A stretch of DNA of 41,501 nt from UBA3071 sp965369635. GTDB taxonomy: Bacteria; Chloroflexota; Anaerolineae; UBA3071. Each line of letters begins with the position of its first letter. The first letter of the stretch is position 1. This document shows positions 32,196 to 39,114 of this stretch, piece by piece. The notes beneath the pieces were generated by a model. It was not told where the DNA came from, did no database searches, and saw only the letters and a list, made by a program, of their open reading frames with translations. The position numbers and the translations under genes are program-made. The stretch is from assembly GCA_965369635.1 (NCBI GenBank), contig CBDURC010000002.1, forward strand, positions 1-41,501. The letters are read 5' to 3'.

Positions 32196-34373
32196 GTGCA
32201 TTGCCCAAACTGTAACACATCATTGCAGCCAAACGCTCGCTTTTGCGGTACCTGTGGACATCGACTCGATCAACCGCAGTGTCCGAATTGTCAAGCACCA
32301 GTCAATCTCAGCCATCGCTTCTGCGCCCGATGTGGCTGGGACCTGCAGCAAGCGCAGCCACCAGTATCTGAACCGGTCAGCACTGACACAGAAGCGGTTC
32401 AAGACAAGCCAGCACCAGAGGGCAGACGGCGGCGGTGGGGCATCCTGATCCTGGCCGCAGTTGTCATCGTGGTGCTGGCGGCCGCGGCCTGGTACGTGGT
32501 GCGGACTCTCCAGCCTTCCCAGGAGGTTGGCACGGCGGTTCTGGTTGAAACACCTGTCCTAACGCCTGCTGAGCAAGTCCCGCCGCCAGTAGAGGAGACT
32601 GAGGAAGTTGAGGAGAGTGAAGAACTGCAAGAGCCTCAGTCTTTGTGGCAAGCAGTACAAGATGCTGTGGAAGCCGGTGACACGCTCCAGGCCGTTCAGT
32701 TGCTGCAGCAACTGCGCTCCGATCATCCCAACTTCGAACCGCAAGCGGTTGGCGACCAACTCTACACCCTGTGCCGTGCCTGGTACGATGACTCGGCCGA
32801 AAGCATATCCCCAGAGGTGCTGGCCGCGCTCGATTGTCTCGCCCGGGTGCGCCCAGAGGATCCGGCGGTTGCACAGCAAGCCTGGTGGAAGGAACTTGTC
32901 GAGGCAAAAGAGCATCTGCTGGCCGGGGAAGCGGCCCAGGCCATTGACTTGCTAGAGTCAATGATCGCCGCAGCGCCGTCCGATTTCGCCCAGGGACGTC
33001 ACAAAGGCTTCCTCTACGAGGCCTATTTGCAGCAAGGAGATGCCGCGTGTGCGGCAGAAGACTTTGAGGCGGCCAGAGCCAGCTACATCAAAGCGCGCAC
33101 ACTGGATCCAACGCGCCTGGAAGCTGGCAACCGCATCGCCAGTTGCCAGCCCCCCACGCCGACTCCAACGATCACGCCGGCACCGACGTTGACGCCTACA
33201 CCGTTGCCACCAGGAGCAATGGTCATCTCCTACACCCAGGAGGAGCGGTTGAACTTGCGCATGGGACCGGGACTGAACTATCCTATCGTTGGACGGGCTG
33301 AGGCAGGTGCTGTGTTTACTGCTACAGGTCGGAGCGAGGATGCGGGGTGGCTAAAGGGCCAGCGGCCTGGCGGTGGCGAGGTCTGGATGTCCGGTGAGGT
33401 CGTCGAGGCCAACTATCCCTTTGTGGCTGCGCCGGTCGTAGAGATACCATTGCCGCCAAGTGAGTTTGTGATTGCAGATTCGGTGAGGGATTTCAGCACC
33501 AAGCAAGGCGAGAACGGCTGGTACTATCTGGCCTCTAGGTCGCCGGGAAGCCTTGACTACGACTGGATGCCTGCCGAGGGGGGATGGTACCGATGGACCA
33601 AGTCGGGCCGCAGCCCCGAAATGCGGCTCAGTGCCGAGGGCAGCTATCCTAGCTGGAACTCGGACACCATGCGGCTCTGGAGCAGCATGTACGAGGGTAC
33701 CGTCCGCATTGAGGGCCAGGCACACAAAGAGGTGGGCGCTGGGCGTGGTGGCAACGGTGTAGCGCTACGCGTTGTCTTGCTCAGTACCGCCGAGAATGGT
33801 GACACCACGCTTGACCAGGAGCTATGGTCTGATACCCTTGGGGCTTATGATACCAGCGGTTACAAGTTTACCGTGGACCCCTTCGAGATACGGCCAGGGG
33901 GCGGGATCTACTTTGTCACCTCCGCCTCGGGAGACGATCGGAAGGACAACACTGTTTTCACGAGTCGTATTATTCTCGTGAACGAAGGGGGTGTGGTTCT
34001 GACCCCAACGCCAACCCCGGAACCCACACCAGTTCCCACTCCAAGGCCGCCGCTGTGCTTCGAACCGCGTCAGCGTCATTTTGAGGATCACAAAGGTTGT
34101 TGCGGTGAAGTGGTTGGTATCGCCTACACCAACCAGGGGCGGCTCAGTTGGGGACAGGTTCACATTGAAGGCCCACCTGCCACCAACCAATACCGTATGG
34201 ACTTCGCCATCAACAAGGACGGCGGCTACGAAATAACGGCACTGAACATGTTTGCTGATTACACGATTTGGCTCAAAGGTGCACGCATTCGCAGCAGCAA
34301 ATTCGTAGTCCACTACGAGGATCTTGGCAAGGTCCGCGCAGTGGTCGACTTCTATCAGGTATCTTGCAGGTAG
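32196..34373 (+). CDS. double zinc-ribbon membrane protein with TPR-like and SH3b domains
   Basis: 725 aa from GTG 32196 (GGAG 6 nt upstream); the longer open frame overlaps the transporter gene. Two ribbons lie back to back: C3/C6/C17/C20 and C29/C32/C43/C46. A basic stop (RRRRW) and membrane helix (about 81-103) follow, then an acidic spacer and helical repeats like TPR (LLAGEAAQAIDLLESMI, AACAAEDFEAARASYIKAR). Next are a Pro/Thr linker, an SH3b domain near 342-410 (LNLRMGPGLNYPIVGRAEAG) and a beta-rich domain. A second Pro/Thr linker and a C-terminal domain with several Cys (CCGE) complete it. Last gene of the cluster; a weak hairpin terminator follows. Confidence 0.83.
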   Translation: MHCPNCNTSLQPNARFCGTCGHRLDQPQCPNCQAPVNLSHRFCARCGWDLQQAQPPVSEPVSTDTEAVQDKPAPEGRRRRWGILILAAVVIVVLAAAAWYVVRTLQPSQEVGTAVLVETPVLTPAEQVPPPVEETEEVEESEELQEPQSLWQAVQDAVEAGDTLQAVQLLQQLRSDHPNFEPQAVGDQLYTLCRAWYDDSAESISPEVLAALDCLARVRPEDPAVAQQAWWKELVEAKEHLLAGEAAQAIDLLESMIAAAPSDFAQGRHKGFLYEAYLQQGDAACAAEDFEAARASYIKARTLDPTRLEAGNRIASCQPPTPTPTITPAPTLTPTPLPPGAMVISYTQEERLNLRMGPGLNYPIVGRAEAGAVFTATGRSEDAGWLKGQRPGGGEVWMSGEVVEANYPFVAAPVVEIPLPPSEFVIADSVRDFSTKQGENGWYYLASRSPGSLDYDWMPAEGGWYRWTKSGRSPEMRLSAEGSYPSWNSDTMRLWSSMYEGTVRIEGQAHKEVGAGRGGNGVALRVVLLSTAENGDTTLDQELWSDTLGAYDTSGYKFTVDPFEIRPGGGIYFVTSASGDDRKDNTVFTSRIILVNEGGVVLTPTPTPEPTPVPTPRPPLCFEPRQRHFEDHKGCCGEVVGIAYTNQGRLSWGQVHIEGPPATNQYRMDFAINKDGGYEITALNMFADYTIWLKGARIRSSKFVVHYEDLGKVRAVVDFYQVSCR

Positions 34374-34381
34374 ACAGCGCC

Positions 34382-34403
34382 AGCCTATCGCTGCAAGGCT
34401 TTT
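34382..34403 (+). terminator. weak intrinsic terminator after the zinc-ribbon cluster
   Basis: AGCCT (34382-34386) pairs with AGGCT (34396-34400) around a 9-nt loop and runs into TTTT. It lies 8 nt after the last stop codon. The short stem makes it only tentative. Confidence 0.3.
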
Positions 34404-34462
34404 CTGGTATTGCCGATAGAACCCATTCTGGAAACAATCGCCTTTGCTTTGCGTCAAGTGTA

Positions 34463-34805
34463 TCATGCTCCACAGACCAAGGCAAGCGTGGCGTGGGTCG
34501 GGAAGACGAAGCAGTTTCGGAGTTCTCGGCGGCCCCTCTTGGTAGCAGCCTCCGCTGCCAGGGCACTCCCCGCTACACGGATGCTTCGGCTGTGCTCAGC
34601 ACAGGCTATCGGATTGGGTTCTCCCCAATCGTAGCGGTTGACCGATGGTTGGGGCCAGGTCGTGGGAAGTCTCCCCACTCGAACCGGCACTCCGGTGCTC
34701 TCATCGAGCCCTTGGAGATACTTGCGCAGGATGTTGATGGCGCCGTTGATATCAGTGTTGAGGGTAGCAGCACATTCCGCAGACGGATGCGGGTAATCTC
34801 GCGAG
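34463..34805 (-). pseudogene. TnpB (IS200/IS605-type) C-terminal remnant
   Basis: On the minus strand one open frame reads PHPSAECAATLNTDINGAINILRKYL and ends at 34463. NTDINGAINIL matches the third RuvC motif of TnpB (consensus aDxNAAxNIL), with the catalytic Asp at codon 34751-34753. The preceding zinc-finger Cys pairs are mostly lost and nothing of the first two RuvC motifs remains. The tail contains a palindromic repeat at 34584-34606. I see no TnpA or clear element ends. TnpB proteins are RNA-guided nucleases related to Cas12; this fragment cannot be active. Confidence 0.7.
34584..34606. repeat. REP-like palindromic repeat
   Basis: CTTCGGCtgtGCTCAGcACAGGC contains the perfect 7-bp-arm palindrome CTGTGCT-C-AGCACAG. 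A related sequence with the same CTTCGGC..GCTCAG.ACAG skeleton occurs on the other strand at 38072-38092. Confidence 0.5.
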
Positions 34806-34828
34806 GTTTAGGTGAGTTTGCCCCCATC

Positions 34829-35336
34829 ATGGAGGCGCTGATAGACTGGAAGAATGAGCGGTTTCTGAAGGACCTGGCCGCCGACGTGAAGCGGGCGCCG
34901 CACGACATGGCCGGGAAGGGGTACGCGCCTGGTGAGTTTCAGCCCCGAGGCTACAAGGCCGAACCGGTGGAGATCGGCAAGCGGCGGGATGGCAAGCCCC
35001 GCATTGTCGCCCGCTGGGTGGAGGATCCGGAGGCGGGGCCGCTAGCGCTGTTGGGCGGAACGGGCCTCCCTCTTCAGACAACGAGCGGAACTGGAAGCGC
35101 TCCACTGCTCGGAGCTCCTCACTATTCCCCCTGATCTCACCACTGAGGTCATTTCCTCTCTCACCGCCCAACTGCATGCCAATGAGGTGGCCACGGCTCG
35201 CGCGGCTCTCCAGCAAGTCCTTCTCCGAATAGAGATAACAAAAGAGCAGGCAACGCTCTACTACACGCTGCCTGCTTCGTTACACCCCAGTTTGGCAGTG
35301 CCCCCAACCGGGTTCGAACCGGTGTTGCAGGCTTGA
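34829..35336 (+). pseudogene. serine recombinase remnant abutting tRNA-Glu
   Basis: The first part (from about 34829) reads FLKDLAADVKRAPHDMAGKG, then YAPGEFQPRGYKAEPV and RRDGKPRIVARW, resembling the central region of large serine recombinases (consensus GyxPGGxpPxGYR). Near 35055-35082 the frame changes and a helical C-terminal piece follows (RAELEALHCSELLTIPPDL, then TARAALQQVLLRIEI). The catalytic N-terminal domain and the segment between the two pieces are missing. The last codons (VPPTGFEPVLQA) are the complement of the tRNA-Glu gene, with the stop inside its anticodon loop. This suggests an element that once used that tRNA gene as its attachment site. Confidence 0.6.
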
Positions 35337-35371
35337 AAGGCCTGAGTCCTAGTCCTCTAGACGATGGGGGC
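35299..35371 (-). tRNA. tRNA-Glu (UUC)
   Basis: 73 nt. The acceptor stem GCCCCCA/TGGGGGC is perfect, the anticodon stem CAGGC/GCCTG encloses CTTTCAA (anticodon TTC at 35335-35337), and the T arm is CCGG-TTCGAAC-CCGG. The discriminator is A; CCA is not encoded (the next bases read CTG). A consensus-like promoter lies 12 nt upstream (35383-35411). The 3' side is joined directly to a recombinase remnant, so its 3' end may be an old attachment site. Confidence 0.95.
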
Positions 35372-35382
35372 GGATCGGTCGT

Positions 35383-35411
35383 ATTCTATCAGAAACGGCG
35401 AATAGCGTCAA
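35383..35411 (-). promoter_or_regulatory. promoter of tRNA-Glu
   Basis: Minus strand TTGACG (35406-35411), 17-nt spacer, TAGAAT (35383-35388), ending 11 nt before the mature tRNA 5' end. Confidence 0.75.
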
Positions 35412-35450
35412 ATGTGCGCGATCACTCCGCAGGGTGGCTGGCGATCTCTT

Positions 35451-35479
35451 TTGACAACAAGGGACGAGAATGCTACAAT
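35451..35479 (+). promoter_or_regulatory. promoter of the cysteine desulfurase gene
   Basis: TTGACA (35451-35456), 17-nt spacer, TACAAT (35474-35479). The expected start near 35486 leaves a leader of about 28 nt containing AAGGAG. It is divergent from the tRNA promoter, with the two -35 boxes 39 bp apart. Confidence 0.8.
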
Positions 35480-35513
35480 GGCGGCGAATGGCTAGATGCA
35501 AAGGAGTGTGAAC

Positions 35514-36698
35514 ATGGCCGAGGTACGCCGGGCAATCTACTTGGATCACGCCGCAACCACACCGGTTGATCGACGTGTGCTGCAAGTCATGCTTCCCTAT
35601 TGGACAGAGTACTACGGCAACCCTTCTGGCGTGTACCGCCTGGCACGCGAGGCGGCCAAAGCTCTGCAGCAGGCGCGGGGGACGGTGGCCTCCGTACTGG
35701 GCTGCAAGCCGCGGGAGATTATCTTCACCAGTTGCGGTTCCGAAAGTGACAACCTGGCGCTGCGCGGCGTGGCCTTTGCCCAGCGGGCGCGGGGCAAAGG
35801 CAACCACATCATCACCACCCCCATTGAGCACCACGCTGTGCTGCACACGGCTGAAGAATTGCGCGACCGCTTTGGCTTCGAGTTGACTCTGCTGCCCGTG
35901 AATCACTACGGACTGGTGAACCCGGATGATGTTTCAAAGGCGATCCGAGACGACACTATGCTCATCAGCGTGATGTACGCCAACAACGAGGTGGGTACCA
36001 TCGAGCCCATTGCTGAGATCGGCGCCATTGCCAGGGAACGGGGCATTCCATTCCACACCGATGGAGTGCAGGCAGGCGGTGTGCTGCCGCTGGACGTGGA
36101 CGATCTGAACGTGGACATGCTCTCTCTCTCGGCGCACAAGTTCTATGGCCCCAAGGGGGTCGGCCTGCTGTACGCTCGTGATGGCATCCCTCTCTGGCCC
36201 ATGCAGACCGGGGGCGGGCACGAGCGGCGGCGGCGGGCGGGCACGGAGAACCTCCCCTACATTGTAGGCCTGGCCACGGCGCTGAAGCTGGCCTACGAAG
36301 AGGCAGAGCAAACCAGCCATCGCATTGCCAACCTGCGCGATCGTCTGGTCGCCGGCGTGCTCGATAGCATCCCGCATGTGCACCTGAACGGACATCCCAT
36401 TCAGCGACTGCCCAACAATGCCAATTTCACCTTCAAGTACATCGAGGGAGAGGCGGTGTTGATTCAGCTCGACCTGATGGGCGTGGCGGCATCCAGCGGC
36501 TCGGCGTGCAGCAGCGGGGCGGTGGAGCCTTCGCACGTGCTGCGAGCCATGGGCGTACCAGCAGAGGAAGCGTTCGGCAGCCTGCGGCTGACCTTGGGAC
36601 GGGAGAACACCGAGGAGGACGTGGACTACGTGCTGGAGGTGCTGCCGCCGATAGTGGAACGGCTACGAGCCATCTCACCCTTGGTCCAGAACCGCTGA
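35514..36698 (+). CDS. cysteine desulfurase, NifS/IscS type
   Basis: 394 aa from ATG 35514, which has AAGGAG 7 nt upstream; the ATG six codons earlier overlaps that site. It removes sulfur from L-cysteine with pyridoxal phosphate, giving alanine and an enzyme persulfide for Fe-S clusters and tRNA thiolation. Visible: YLDHAATTPVD at the N-terminus, IEHHAV, the cofactor region NEVGT, PLP lysine Lys209 (LSAHKFYGPKG), and persulfide Cys332 in SSGSACSSGAVEPSHVL, an IscS/NifS-like loop. GGGHERRRRAGTEN is also typical. Monocistronic by promoter and spacing. Broken sufC and sufB/D genes about 4 kb away suggest it may now serve another scaffold or tRNA modification; the symbol is left blank because nifS/iscS cannot be told apart here. 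Confidence 0.92.
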   Translation: MAEVRRAIYLDHAATTPVDRRVLQVMLPYWTEYYGNPSGVYRLAREAAKALQQARGTVASVLGCKPREIIFTSCGSESDNLALRGVAFAQRARGKGNHIITTPIEHHAVLHTAEELRDRFGFELTLLPVNHYGLVNPDDVSKAIRDDTMLISVMYANNEVGTIEPIAEIGAIARERGIPFHTDGVQAGGVLPLDVDDLNVDMLSLSAHKFYGPKGVGLLYARDGIPLWPMQTGGGHERRRRAGTENLPYIVGLATALKLAYEEAEQTSHRIANLRDRLVAGVLDSIPHVHLNGHPIQRLPNNANFTFKYIEGEAVLIQLDLMGVAASSGSACSSGAVEPSHVLRAMGVPAEEAFGSLRLTLGRENTEEDVDYVLEVLPPIVERLRAISPLVQNR

Positions 36699-36830
36699 GT
36701 GGCGACGTGCCTGTTTGGCAGCTCCATCCGGCGCGTGGACGCGTCTCACCCGACACCTATTCTCTCCGCGTTCATCCGCGTCCCATTCGCTCTCTCGTGC
36801 TGTTCAATGTCCATCTCACCACCGTACTCT

Positions 36831-37085
36831 CTACGGCAACCCCACCTCGCGCAGTGCTCCCAGCAAGTTCTCTTTGCCTGGCGCCAGCCCCCCGAACTTG
36901 GCCAGGTCACCGACGACCAGCGGCGTTGTCATCAGGCCATACTGTTCCGCTTCCGGCCCAAGGGCACCGAGCTTGAGCACCTCCACTAGTCCGGGGAACC
37001 TCTCTTCAGCCTTATGGGCCTGTGCCCCTGCGCGCTTGCAGTTGGCGCACGGTGGGATCGTGCCACAGACCTTGATCTGAACCAT
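36831..37085 (-). CDS. small thioredoxin-fold protein with CxxC
   Basis: 84 aa. Starts MVQIKVCGTIPPCANCKRAG: a first beta strand followed by a Cys-x2-Cys pair (Cys13, Cys16). The central Pro segment MTTPLVVGDL corresponds to the cis-Pro loop of the fold. AGGAGG lies 6 nt before the ATG. It follows the other thioredoxin-like gene on the same strand after 177 nt. Probably a cytoplasmic thiol-redox or metal-handling protein working with the ArsP-type permease. The Cys and Pro positions fit the family, but the C-terminal part is glycine-rich and less typical. Confidence 0.75.
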   Translation of the reverse strand: MVQIKVCGTIPPCANCKRAGAQAHKAEERFPGLVEVLKLGALGPEAEQYGLMTTPLVVGDLAKFGGLAPGKENLLGALREVGLP

Positions 37086-37262
37086 TCTTCGCCTCCTACG
37101 AGTTCCTGGAGCGGATTTGCGCCCTCCTCACCTTCATCGCATCGGCCGAGGATGGGGTGCATCAGACCCATTGGCCCACTCCCACCACTGGTCATACCGC
37201 GTAGCCCCAGACTCCTCGACAGTCGGGGTTCCATGTCATGTCAATCGTCTGCCATGGTCGAT

Positions 37263-37508
37263 CTAAGCGCTTTGGGCCGCACGGATCCACTCCATGATCT
37301 CCTCCTTGCGCGGAATGCGGCTCGCAGACTTGACTTCCTCGTTGATCACCAATGCCGGCGTGTTCATGACGTCGTAGGCCATGATGCCATCCATGTCCTT
37401 GACCTTGGTGAACGCCGCCTCGACGCCCAACTCACCCGCCGCCTCACGGACCAGCCTCTCCAACCGCTCGCATTTGGCACATCCACCACCCAGAATCTTG
37501 ATCTCCAC
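37263..37508 (-). CDS. MTH895/TM0996-type thioredoxin-like protein
   Basis: 81 aa from GTG 37508 (AGGAGG 6 nt upstream); a start 30 nt earlier covers that site. Reads MEIKILGGGCAKCERLERLV with Cys10/Cys13, then MNTPALVINEEV as the cis-Pro loop and a final helix. This matches the small redox-active disulfide protein family often encoded next to ArsP/DUF318 permeases. It lies 64 nt downstream of the permease in the same direction. Likely reduces or relays metal/thiol groups for the permease; that role is inference from context. Confidence 0.85.
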   Translation of the reverse strand: MEIKILGGGCAKCERLERLVREAAGELGVEAAFTKVKDMDGIMAYDVMNTPALVINEEVKSASRIPRKEEIMEWIRAAQSA

Positions 37509-37571
37509 GGACAACCTCCTGTTATCAAAGCCTAGCATTGCGGTAGACCATCACGCAACGCGTATCATATT

Positions 37572-38957
37572 TCAGCGTATGAACCACCCAAAGATCAGCC
37601 CTGAAAGAGTGCTGAAGATGGTCACAAGTACTACGTACACTGCCGTCTTCTTGCGGCCGATCACCGAGTTGGTGATGAGGATAGACTGCACACTCAATTC
37701 AGGGTCGGCCAGCAGATAGGCCAGCAACGGCCCACGGTGCATGCCCAACGACAGGAACGTCTGAGCAATGGGCACCTCCACCAGCGTGGGGAAGTACATA
37801 AAGACGCCGAACAGCACACCAGTGAAGTTGGCCCACACCGTATTGCGTCCGGTGAGGGTCTCGATCCAGGTTGCGGGAATGAGCGCCCGCGCCATTCCGG
37901 CCAGGAAAACGCCCACCACGAGCAGCGGGATAATCTGTTTGACAAAGCGCCACATCTCCCACAGCCACTCCTGGACATCGTATGCCTGAAAGCGCCTGGC
38001 AGCCATCCACCACACGGCAGCGATGAGCGTGATCTCCGCAATCAGCTTGCCCGTGACACCAACGCTTAGGCACTGTCCTGAGCCTGCCGAAGGGCCACCG
38101 GCGATGGCCACGACCTTGAACGAAGCCACGACCAGTGTCAGCGTGACCAGCCCGAGGGCCACGTAGGTCCAGGCATTGAATCCCTCATCGACCTTGTTCA
38201 ACCCCAGCCAGGCGGTGACGGCTATCAGGATCAGCAGGCCGATCAGGAACACCCCGTGGACACTCACACCCTCGATGCCCAGGGCAGGGTTCGGCGGCAC
38301 GACGCTGTCGAGCCAGGCCTGGAAAGAACCGGCCCACGAGCCAGGGAGCGTGAAAGTGGCGTAGCTGCGAGTCAGCAACCCCACCTGCAACGTCCCGGCG
38401 ATCAGCACGCCTAGCAGCAAGGCGAAGAAGACCCACGTGCGGCCGGGTACCTTGTCCTCCCGGGCGAAGGCACGTCCACCGTTGGTGGCCGCATTATGAG
38501 CTTCGTCGTCTTGACGGAAGAACCAAGCCATCAGGAGGCCGATGCCGATGCCGAAGACGATGGAGAGCACGATACGGGCCAGGGCGATATCCATGCCGAT
38601 CTGCACACCGGTGAAGGAGATGGCCAGGATGTTGACCGCCGGCCCAACGAACAGGAAGGTGATAGCCGGACCCAGCCCAGCGCCCTTTCTGTGGATGCTG
38701 GCAAAGAGCGGCATGATGGTACAGGAGCAGACCGCCAGCACAAATCCACCCAACGCCGACGCCGGGTAGGAAATCCACTTGGGGGCGTCTCGGCCCAGGT
38801 ACTTGGTGATGGCTTCCTTGGGGACGAGAGCGGACAGCGCTCCGGCGATGAAGAAGGCCGGCAGCAGGCACAGCAGCACGTGGGCCGCCAGATATGCCGT
38901 CAGGCTGCCGAGTCCGGTTTGCAGCAGCGTGAAGATGTAGTTTACGATGGGGTTCAT
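37572..38957 (-). CDS. ArsP/DUF318-family permease
   Basis: 461 aa polytopic membrane protein. The CSCTIMPLFASIHRKGAGLG segment (about 77-96) carries the conserved Cys pair of ArsP-type permeases; the second half repeats the theme with YFPTLVEVPI and LLADPELSVQS. Members export trivalent organoarsenicals or other soft-metal species. The middle cytoplasmic or loop region has the insert AGGPSAGSGQCLSVG (about 285-299), encoded by a dispersed palindromic repeat (38072-38092) and kept in frame. AAAGGAG lies somewhat far (about 16 nt) from the ATG. Followed by two CxxC thioredoxin-like genes, as usual for this family. Confidence 0.85.
   Translation of the reverse strand: MNPIVNYIFTLLQTGLGSLTAYLAAHVLLCLLPAFFIAGALSALVPKEAITKYLGRDAPKWISYPASALGGFVLAVCSCTIMPLFASIHRKGAGLGPAITFLFVGPAVNILAISFTGVQIGMDIALARIVLSIVFGIGIGLLMAWFFRQDDEAHNAATNGGRAFAREDKVPGRTWVFFALLLGVLIAGTLQVGLLTRSYATFTLPGSWAGSFQAWLDSVVPPNPALGIEGVSVHGVFLIGLLILIAVTAWLGLNKVDEGFNAWTYVALGLVTLTLVVASFKVVAIAGGPSAGSGQCLSVGVTGKLIAEITLIAAVWWMAARRFQAYDVQEWLWEMWRFVKQIIPLLVVGVFLAGMARALIPATWIETLTGRNTVWANFTGVLFGVFMYFPTLVEVPIAQTFLSLGMHRGPLLAYLLADPELSVQSILITNSVIGRKKTAVYVVLVTIFSTLSGLIFGWFIR
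38072..38095. repeat. REP-like repeat inserted in the permease gene
   Basis: The complement reads CTTCGGCaGGCTCAGgACAG, a sequence I know as a widespread dispersed repeat in several phyla. It sits inside the permease frame without breaking it and resembles the repeat at 34584-34606. Confidence 0.55.
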
Positions 38958-39047
38958 GATGCGATGTCCGATACTCCTTTCGATGGTCTGCTTTCGGCTT
39001 GTGGGTAAGCGTCCGGCGAAGCTGCGCCTCAGACCGATGAGTTAGAT

Positions 39048-39114
39048 GGGGCACGGATTAACACCGATCGACACGGGCAAAATCAGTTTTTGATCTGTGT
39101 CTATCCGTGTCCCC
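39048..39114. repeat. imperfect inverted repeat of the CACGGATnnACAC type
   Basis: Left arm 39048-39069 (GGGGCACGGATTAACACCGATC) complements right arm 39092-39114 with few mismatches and one indel, around a 22-nt centre. The right arm covers the last four codons and the stop of the MOT1-type gene. It may act as a bidirectional terminator or be a small mobile palindrome. Confidence 0.6.

Noticed and set aside
34268..35134. A continuous 288-codon plus-strand open frame
   Set aside because: Its first half is antisense to the TnpB scar and overlaps the end of the 32196 gene. Only the part after about 34829 has protein-like sequence, and that is a recombinase fragment.
36986..37234. Minus-strand 82-codon frame between the two thioredoxin-like genes
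   Set aside because: Low-complexity, no ribosome site, and it overlaps the start of the 36831 gene. The gap contains a CCCCGACT/AGTCtGGGG stem but no supported gene.
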